Shown here: piece by piece, positions 6,550 to 10,723 of the stretch
Layout of the letters: every line of letters begins with the position of its first letter
Position numbering within the stretch: the stretch's first letter is position 1
Origin: Clostridiales bacterium
Lineage (GTDB): Bacteria; Bacillota; Clostridia; Christensenellales; UBA3700
Assembly (NCBI GenBank): GCA_014799645.1
Contig: JAAVHQ010000016.1
Coordinates: 23,051-33,773, forward strand
Length of the DNA: 10,723 nt
Direction of reading: 5' to 3'
Program-made: the position numbers and the translations under genes
Notes under the pieces: generated by a model
Databases searched by the model: none
What the model was told of the DNA's origin: nothing
What the model saw: only the letters and a program-made list of their open reading frames with translations

Positions 6550-7608
6550 ATGGACGCGCAAGTAAATGATAATTCACAAGGTGGCGTAAAAGATATTAAG
6601 GACAAACGGAAAAGTTATAGTAAAAAGTTTTCCGCAAGACTTTATAAGCAATTTTCATTGCTTACGTTTCTCATTTACTATCTCAACTTGATGGTGAGAA
6701 TTATCACCCGTTCGGTATCGTTTTTCAATACGAAGGGCATAAGCGGTTTTTCGGCTTGGTGGGCTTACGTTTCCCATTTCTCCAATTGGAGAGAGATAAT
6801 GGAGATGGTCTTCGACTGGTATACGATCACGCTCGTGACGTTCCTATTGGTCTACGCGGTGGTCTTCTTATTTACTTTCATAAGATTTTCGCCCAAAAAC
6901 AAAAAGACCTTTAAGCACTTCAAAAAAGGCTTCTTGATGGCAAGACGACTTATAAAAATGGTCAGCGTCGGATTGTCTATTGCCGTCTTGATCAACTCGG
7001 CGCAGTTGCTTACCTTCGTAGATAAATTGCTCTTCATCTTCGCATTGCTTACTTTGTTGTTTACGTTTATTCAACTTTGCGTATCGATTACGACATGGAT
7101 TATCGGAATTAAGTTCAAGAAAAACAATACGACTTTGAAAGCGTATATGGGCAAGATGGGAAACGTGATGAGCAGTTACGTGGCAAATTCGAGAGTACGC
7201 TCTGAAGATTCACTCAGAAGCAGATTTTTGCATACGGTCGAAGCGTTGACAAACGTGGAAGAGGCAAAAGAGAGTGATAGAAAGTATTCGGGCATCGACC
7301 TTTCGGAGAATATAAACAATACCGATAGATTTGAAAACGATTATCTAGACCCGGTGACTGACGTTGAGCAGACTGAGAAAGAGCAAAGCAAGTCGGTTGA
7401 AAAGCGCAAGCATATTTCAAGACTGAAAACCAAAACCGAGAAAGTAAAAGAACCGAAGACAAAAGAAGTCAAGGTCAAAGAGGTCAAGGTTAAGCAAGTA
7501 AAGGTCAAAGAGGTTAAAGTCAAAGAAAAACCTCAATCAAAGAAAAGTAGCGTAAGCAAAAGACGGACGGCAAAATCGCCCGAAAAGAAGAGCCAAGAAA
7601 AAGATTGA
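6550..7608 (+). CDS. Four-helix membrane protein with long Lys-rich cytoplasmic tail, function unknown
   Basis: I do not recognise a family. The 352 residues begin with a short basic N-terminus and then show about four hydrophobic segments (roughly 36-58, 92-112, 136-154 and 157-187). The connecting stretches are rich in aromatic residues (FSAWWAYVSHFSNW) or basic (SPKNKKTFKHFKKG). From about residue 188 to the end the protein is hydrophilic, and the last 60 residues are dominated by Lys, with a KVKEV-type repeat at 299-327. Such a tail would be cytoplasmic and could bind nucleic acid, acidic proteins or the membrane surface. The start ATG coincides with the predicted transcription start, and no ribosome binding site precedes it. 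A later start is unlikely because the next Met is at residue 48, inside the first helix. It is followed after 27 nt by the DtxR-like regulator and is probably in the same operon. Confidence 0.88.
   Translation: MDAQVNDNSQGGVKDIKDKRKSYSKKFSARLYKQFSLLTFLIYYLNLMVRIITRSVSFFNTKGISGFSAWWAYVSHFSNWREIMEMVFDWYTITLVTFLLVYAVVFLFTFIRFSPKNKKTFKHFKKGFLMARRLIKMVSVGLSIAVLINSAQLLTFVDKLLFIFALLTLLFTFIQLCVSITTWIIGIKFKKNNTTLKAYMGKMGNVMSSYVANSRVRSEDSLRSRFLHTVEALTNVEEAKESDRKYSGIDLSENINNTDRFENDYLDPVTDVEQTEKEQSKSVEKRKHISRLKTKTEKVKEPKTKEVKVKEVKVKQVKVKEVKVKEKPQSKKSSVSKRRTAKSPEKKSQEKD
7444..7530 (+). repeat. KVKEV coding repeat
   Basis: The tail of the membrane protein has tandem units of five codons (KVKEV, KVKEV, KVKQV, KVKEV with flanking variants), seen in the DNA as aaggtcaaagaggtc-like 15-nt blocks. 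The units differ at synonymous and a few non-synonymous positions, so the array is diverged but could still vary in copy number between strains. Confidence 0.7.
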
Positions 7609-7635
7609 CAAATCAAAATACGAGGATGGGAAATT

Positions 7636-8019
7636 ATGAACAAGTTGTACAAGAGCGGAGAGGACTATTTGGAAGCAGTGCTTTTCATAGAGCGCAAGAA
7701 AGGTCGAGTTAAGTCGATTGACGTGGCAAATTATCTCGGCGTATCCCGTCCAAGCGTAAACAGAGCGTTGACGAATTTGCAAGAAATGGGTTACGTCAGC
7801 AAGCCGATTTACGGCGAGGTTACTATCACCGACGAGGGTAGAAAGAGAGCGGAAGTCGTGGCGAAGAAGCACGTCGCGCTTACTCAACTTCTCACCGAAG
7901 TGTTGGGCGTAAGCCGAGAGGTCGCCGAAAAGGACGCTTGCAAAATCGAGCACGATATAAGCGACGAAACGACTGAAAAGTTGATTGAATATCTCAAAAA
8001 GACGGAGGCAAAGAAATGA
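7636..8019 (+). CDS. Short DtxR/MntR-family metal-dependent regulator
   Basis: The family senses Fe(II) or Mn(II) and represses or activates metal transport genes as a dimer. The 127 residues hold an N-terminal winged helix-turn-helix (about 25-66, SIDVANYLGVSRPSVNRALTNLQEMGYV) and the helical dimer and metal domain. There is no C-terminal SH3 domain, so it has the MntR-like short form. Possible metal ligands read against known members are Asp10 and Glu13 (as Asp8/Glu11 of Bacillus MntR), His79, Cys102, Glu105 and His106. Cys102 falls where DtxR has its Cys102 and where MntR has Glu99, so the site mixes features of both. GAGGA at 7622-7626 is a suitable ribosome binding site nine bases before ATG. 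The stop overlaps the start of the next gene (ATGA), implying coupling. Iron versus manganese specificity cannot be decided from sequence. Confidence 0.92.
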   Translation: MNKLYKSGEDYLEAVLFIERKKGRVKSIDVANYLGVSRPSVNRALTNLQEMGYVSKPIYGEVTITDEGRKRAEVVAKKHVALTQLLTEVLGVSREVAEKDACKIEHDISDETTEKLIEYLKKTEAKK

Positions 8020-8318
8020 AAAATTTGACGTTGATGTGTGTTACTGACGGAACTCAGCAGGTAAATATCGGGGATATAAAGTTCTATCTTATCGCGGGAA
8101 TTTTGGTGGTGGCGCTTATCGTCATACTTTCGCTTTTCAGCAAGTCAAAGAGATTTAAGGCGCACAAGAGAAAGAAGAGTTTGGAGAGCAAGGAAGTTTA
8201 CGTCACGCCCAATATTATCAAAGTAGGCAAGTCGGATATAAATAAAGAAATTCTTCAAGACGGAGAGAATTCGAGAGAAAAGCAAGTCGCAGAACAAAAA
8301 ACGATTCAAAACGTTTGA
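8016..8318 (+). CDS. Small single-pass membrane protein, function unknown
   Basis: The 100-residue protein has one hydrophobic helix (about 23-41, FYLIAGILVVALIVILSLF) followed by a basic stretch (KSKRFKAHKRKK), predicting an outside N-terminus and a cytoplasmic C-terminal half. No cysteine motif, lipobox or known domain is seen. Its ATG overlaps the stop of the regulator gene (ATGA), and GGAGG at 8004-8008 lies seven bases upstream. This supports a real, translationally coupled gene. The stop codon lies inside the -35 box of the next promoter. A role as partner of the upstream membrane protein is possible but not shown. Confidence 0.8.
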   Translation: MKNLTLMCVTDGTQQVNIGDIKFYLIAGILVVALIVILSLFSKSKRFKAHKRKKSLESKEVYVTPNIIKVGKSDINKEILQDGENSREKQVAEQKTIQNV

Positions 8319-8343
8319 CAGACGGAATATTTATAAATATAAT
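8315..8343 (+). promoter_or_regulatory. Perfect-consensus sigma-A promoter for the PTS IIC gene
   Basis: TTGACA (8315-8320) and TATAAT (8338-8343) match consensus at all twelve positions with a 17-bp spacer. The -35 box contains the TGA stop of the upstream gene. Transcription would start near 8350, leaving a leader of about 24 nt that holds the GGGAGG ribosome binding site (8361-8366). A perfect 14-nt palindrome, ATATTTATAAATAT (8327-8340), lies between the boxes and overlaps the -10. It could be an operator, though it is pure A/T. Confidence 0.8.
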
Positions 8344-8373
8344 GTTACCAACACACGTTTGGGAGGTTGAGAT

Positions 8374-9639
8374 ATGGACGAGCAAGTCGTATCTACTGCC
8401 GAAGAGGAGCAGAAGACTACCCAAGTGGAAGAAGTAGACAAAAACCCACAACCCCAAAACAAAAAAACTAAGTTTTGGACACTCACAAAAAAACTTTCTA
8501 AAAGATGGTTCATCGACGCCTTTACGGGTATGGCGCAAGGACTGTTCGTTACGCTTATTGCCGGCACGATTTTTACGACTTTGGGGCAATATATTTTCAC
8601 TGAAAATAATGCGATAGGCAGATTGTTTGTAATAGCCGGAAGGCTTGCGTCACTCCTTATGGGCGCAGGTATCGGCGCGGGTATAGCGCATCGATTGAAG
8701 ATGCCGCCGCTCGTCGTATTTTCTACGATTGTTGCAGGTTTTATTGGCGCATGGGCAGACGTATTTATCAAGGCGGGCGAAAACGCGAACGTAGTTGCAA
8801 CTTTGGTTGATGGTCTTGTCAAATGGACTACTGTCAACGGCGAACCTGTTGCTAGTACAATGCCAGGTAATCCTATCGGCGCATACGTTACGGCGTTGCT
8901 TGCGTGCGAAATCAGCAATCTTGTCGCGGGCAAGACGAAGTTGGATATTATTATAATTCCTGTTGTGTCGATATTGATGTCAATTATAGGAGCATATCTC
9001 TCGTTCCCGTTTATTTGGATAATAAATATGCTCGGCAAGGGAATAGCGATAGCGACTGATTTTACGCCTTTCTTTATGGGTATTTTCATAGCTGTAATCA
9101 TGGGCGTGCTCTTGACAATGCCCACGTCGAGCGCGGCAATATGGGTGGCGATAGCCTCGCCGATAATCACCGGCGGAACGCCTGAACAAGTCAGCGCAAT
9201 GCTCATCGCAGGCGGAGCGGCGACTGTCGGTTGCGCTTGTCAAATGGTGGGATTTGCGGTAATGAGTTTTAAGGAAAACGGCTGGGGCGGACTTATCTCG
9301 CAGGGTATAGGCACTTCAATGTTGCAAATTCCCAACGTGATGAAAAATCCTCGAATACTTTTGCCCCCCGTGCTTGCAAGCGTGATTTGCGGACCTCTTT
9401 CGACCTGTCTTTTCAAACTTATGTGCGGCGCGTCGGGCGGCGGTATGGGCACTTGCGGTTTCGTCGGCATAATAGATATAATCACGACGACTAAGGCGAA
9501 TGACGGTAAGATGTGGCTTGCAATACTTGGAATAATATTGCTTATGGTAGTTTTGCCAGCGCTGTTAAGTTGGTTATTCTGTTTGCTTTTCAGAAAAATA
9601 AATTGGATAAAGCAAGGCGATATGAAACTTCCCGAATAA
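8374..9639 (+). CDS. PTS_EIIC_2 family membrane protein (PfoR-like PTS IIC)
   Basis: The protein resembles the PF13303 family, which covers predicted PTS sugar-transporter IIC subunits and PfoR of Clostridium perfringens. The 421 residues have a hydrophilic acidic N-terminus (about 1-45) followed by roughly ten hydrophobic segments. Conserved-looking motifs are FTGMAQGLFVTLIAGTIF (50-67), LLMGAGIGAGIAHRL (94-108), GNPIGAYVTALLACEI (165-180), TMPTSSAAI (248-256), GGAATVGCACQMVGFAV (280-296) and CGASGGGMGTCGFVG (351-365). No IIA or IIB domain or gene is present here, so it is either energised by proteins encoded elsewhere or is not a classical PTS component. No phosphorylation site is expected in IIC. 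GGGAGG at 8361-8366 supports the start. It has its own strong promoter and is followed by an intrinsic terminator, so it is likely a single-gene unit. Substrate unknown. Confidence 0.9.
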   Translation: MDEQVVSTAEEEQKTTQVEEVDKNPQPQNKKTKFWTLTKKLSKRWFIDAFTGMAQGLFVTLIAGTIFTTLGQYIFTENNAIGRLFVIAGRLASLLMGAGIGAGIAHRLKMPPLVVFSTIVAGFIGAWADVFIKAGENANVVATLVDGLVKWTTVNGEPVASTMPGNPIGAYVTALLACEISNLVAGKTKLDIIIIPVVSILMSIIGAYLSFPFIWIINMLGKGIAIATDFTPFFMGIFIAVIMGVLLTMPTSSAAIWVAIASPIITGGTPEQVSAMLIAGGAATVGCACQMVGFAVMSFKENGWGGLISQGIGTSMLQIPNVMKNPRILLPPVLASVICGPLSTCLFKLMCGASGGGMGTCGFVGIIDIITTTKANDGKMWLAILGIILLMVVLPALLSWLFCLLFRKINWIKQGDMKLPE

Positions 9640-9656
9640 ATAACTATACAAAAAAT

Positions 9657-9688
9657 AAAAAAGACACTCGCAATGGGGTGTCTTTTTT
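9657..9688 (+). terminator. Intrinsic terminator after the PTS IIC gene
   Basis: A 13-bp stem (AAAAAAGACACTC with GGGTGTCTTTTTT, including one T-G pair) closes on a GCAATG loop and ends in a run of six T, 17 nt after the stop codon. The A-run on the other side means it could also work on the minus strand. Confidence 0.9.
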
Positions 9689-9700
9689 ATTTTTATAGTG

Positions 9701-9729
9701 TATAATTATTGCGTAAGAATATTCGGAGG
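9701..9729 (+). promoter_or_regulatory. Candidate -10 and ribosome binding site of pepF
   Basis: TATAAT at 9701-9706 lies 28 nt before the pepF start and just after the terminator. No good -35 is present at the expected place, which falls in the terminator stem, so the promoter is only probable. GGAGG at 9725-9729, five bases before ATG, is a strong ribosome binding site. Confidence 0.5.
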
Positions 9730-9734
9730 TCAAT

Positions 9735-10723
9735 ATGAAGATTAGAAACCGCAGTGAAATAGAAGACAAATACAAATGGAGATTGGAGGATATAATCGAG
9801 TCCGATGAAGCGTGGGAAAATCTCTTTGAAGAGAGCAAGCAACTCGGCGAGGGACTCGGTAAGTTTGACGGGAAATTGAATAAGGCGGAGAGTATACTCG
9901 AATGTCTTAAATTCGACGACGCGCTCAATGAGAAACTCGAAAGACTTTACGTCTATGCGAAGATGCGCAAGGACGAGGACTGTTCGAGAGAAAAGTATCT
10001 CGCTATGGTGGAGCGCATAAACAATTTGCTTGTCGACCTTTCACAAAAGTCGGCGTATATTCAACCTCAACTTGCCGCGAACAGCAAGGAATTTTTGCAA
10101 GACCTCGCAAGCAAAAAGGAGTTCGAGGACTATTCGTATTCTTTGACTTTGATGGCGAAAAACAAAGAGCATACGCTTTCCACGCAAGAAGAAGTCTTGA
10201 TGGCAAAGGTGGGATTGTTCAGCGGAATATTCCAAGAAGCGTTTGGAATGTTCGACAATTTGGACGTATCTTTCAAGCCTTTCAAAGACAGCGAAGGATC
10301 TAAGGTTGAACTATCTCACGGCGTGTATTCGCTTATGTTGCAATCGCAATCGAGAAGCGACAGAAAGAAAGCGTTCGAGAGCATGTTCGGCGCGTACAAG
10401 GATATGATAAATACTATCGCATCTATTTATACGGGCAACGTAAAGAAAAATCTATTCTACACGCAAGCGAGAAAATACGAGAGTTGTCTAGATAGAGCGA
10501 CGAGCGGAGAGGACGTGCCGAAGAGCGTGTACGAAAGACTTGTCAAATGCATAGACGGCTCGCTCGGCAGTCTGCATAAATATTTGAGATATAGGAAAAA
10601 ACAACTCGGCTATTCCTCTTTGCACATGTACGATTTGCACGTGCCTATTGTCCAAAGCGTGGACAAGGGCGTGGAGTATGAAGAGGCGTGCAAGACAGTC
10701 AAAAAGGCGCTTGCTCCTATGGG
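9735..10723 (+). CDS. pepF: Oligoendopeptidase F, M3B family (3' partial)
   Basis: PepF-type zinc metallopeptidases hydrolyse short peptides in the cytoplasm. The frame is open from the ATG at 9735 to the window end (329 codons plus two bases). Family members are usually about 600 residues, so this is the N-terminal half. Visible similarity includes KYKWRLEDIIESDEAWE (13-29), the helical N-terminal oligopeptidase F domain with LERLYVYAKMRKDED (about 68-82), EEVLMAKVGLFSG, LSHGVYSLMLQSQSRSDRKKAFESMFGAY (near 193-221) and YESCLDRATSGEDVPKSVYERLV (about 253-275), all matching the usual PepF pattern. The zinc-binding HEXXH motif lies beyond the edge and cannot be checked. The start is supported by GGAGG five bases upstream and by the conserved N-terminus. 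It is separated from the PTS gene by a terminator and so is probably its own transcription unit. Confidence 0.93.
   Translation, partial: MKIRNRSEIEDKYKWRLEDIIESDEAWENLFEESKQLGEGLGKFDGKLNKAESILECLKFDDALNEKLERLYVYAKMRKDEDCSREKYLAMVERINNLLVDLSQKSAYIQPQLAANSKEFLQDLASKKEFEDYSYSLTLMAKNKEHTLSTQEEVLMAKVGLFSGIFQEAFGMFDNLDVSFKPFKDSEGSKVELSHGVYSLMLQSQSRSDRKKAFESMFGAYKDMINTIASIYTGNVKKNLFYTQARKYESCLDRATSGEDVPKSVYERLVKCIDGSLGSLHKYLRYRKKQLGYSSLHMYDLHVPIVQSVDKGVEYEEACKTVKKALAPM

Noticed and set aside
8331..9206. 291-codon minus-strand open frame opposite the PTS IIC gene
   Set aside because: It is antisense to a clear family member; its low-complexity Ile/Ala/Pro/Thr composition is expected of a shadow frame.

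Overview
The window looks like chromosomal DNA of an uncultured, low-to-mid GC Bacillota (Clostridia-like) bacterium. The basis is LepA, HemW, a DtxR/MntR-type regulator, a PF13303 (PfoR-like) PTS IIC protein and oligoendopeptidase F, together with strong GGAGG-type ribosome binding sites, sigma-A type promoters and use of TGA as an ordinary stop. No rRNA, tRNA, CRISPR array, transposase or phage gene was seen. This assignment comes from reading protein sequences, not from a database search.

Layout. (1) Positions 1-1452, plus strand: the 3' part of a gene for a membrane-anchored coiled-coil protein with Glu/Lys/Val repeats and a compact C-terminal domain of unknown function. Its start lies at or before the window edge. 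(2) Positions 1459-2853, minus strand: a two-gene operon, LUD-domain protein then glycerophosphodiester phosphodiesterase, convergent with gene 1 and only 6 nt from it. (3) Positions 2854-3023: a divergent promoter region. (4) Positions 3024-6186, plus strand: lepA (elongation factor 4) and hemW (heme chaperone, radical SAM fold), separated by a 232-nt spacer full of small inverted repeats that looks like a dispersed element. (5) Positions 6244-6396, minus strand: a 50-residue zinc-ribbon protein. (6) Positions 6550-8318, plus strand: a probable three-gene operon of a four-helix membrane protein with a Lys-rich tail, a short DtxR/MntR-family regulator and a 100-residue single-pass membrane protein. 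Its first gene appears to be transcribed from a promoter placed so that the mRNA would be leaderless. (7) Positions 8374-9639, plus strand: a PTS_EIIC_2 family membrane protein with its own perfect-consensus promoter, closed by a clear intrinsic terminator at 9657-9688. (8) Position 9735 to the edge: the N-terminal 329 codons of pepF, cut by the window end.

Most of the window is housekeeping (translation, heme handling, peptide and phosphodiester turnover). The less described parts are the coiled-coil protein at the left edge, the membrane protein / metal regulator / small membrane protein cluster, the stand-alone PTS IIC protein, and the structured spacer between lepA and hemW. I see no convincing defence system, secondary-metabolite cluster or mobile element. 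The most checkable novelties are the leaderless-promoter arrangement at 6516-6550, the mixed MntR/DtxR metal site, and the conserved-looking C-terminal domain of gene 1.
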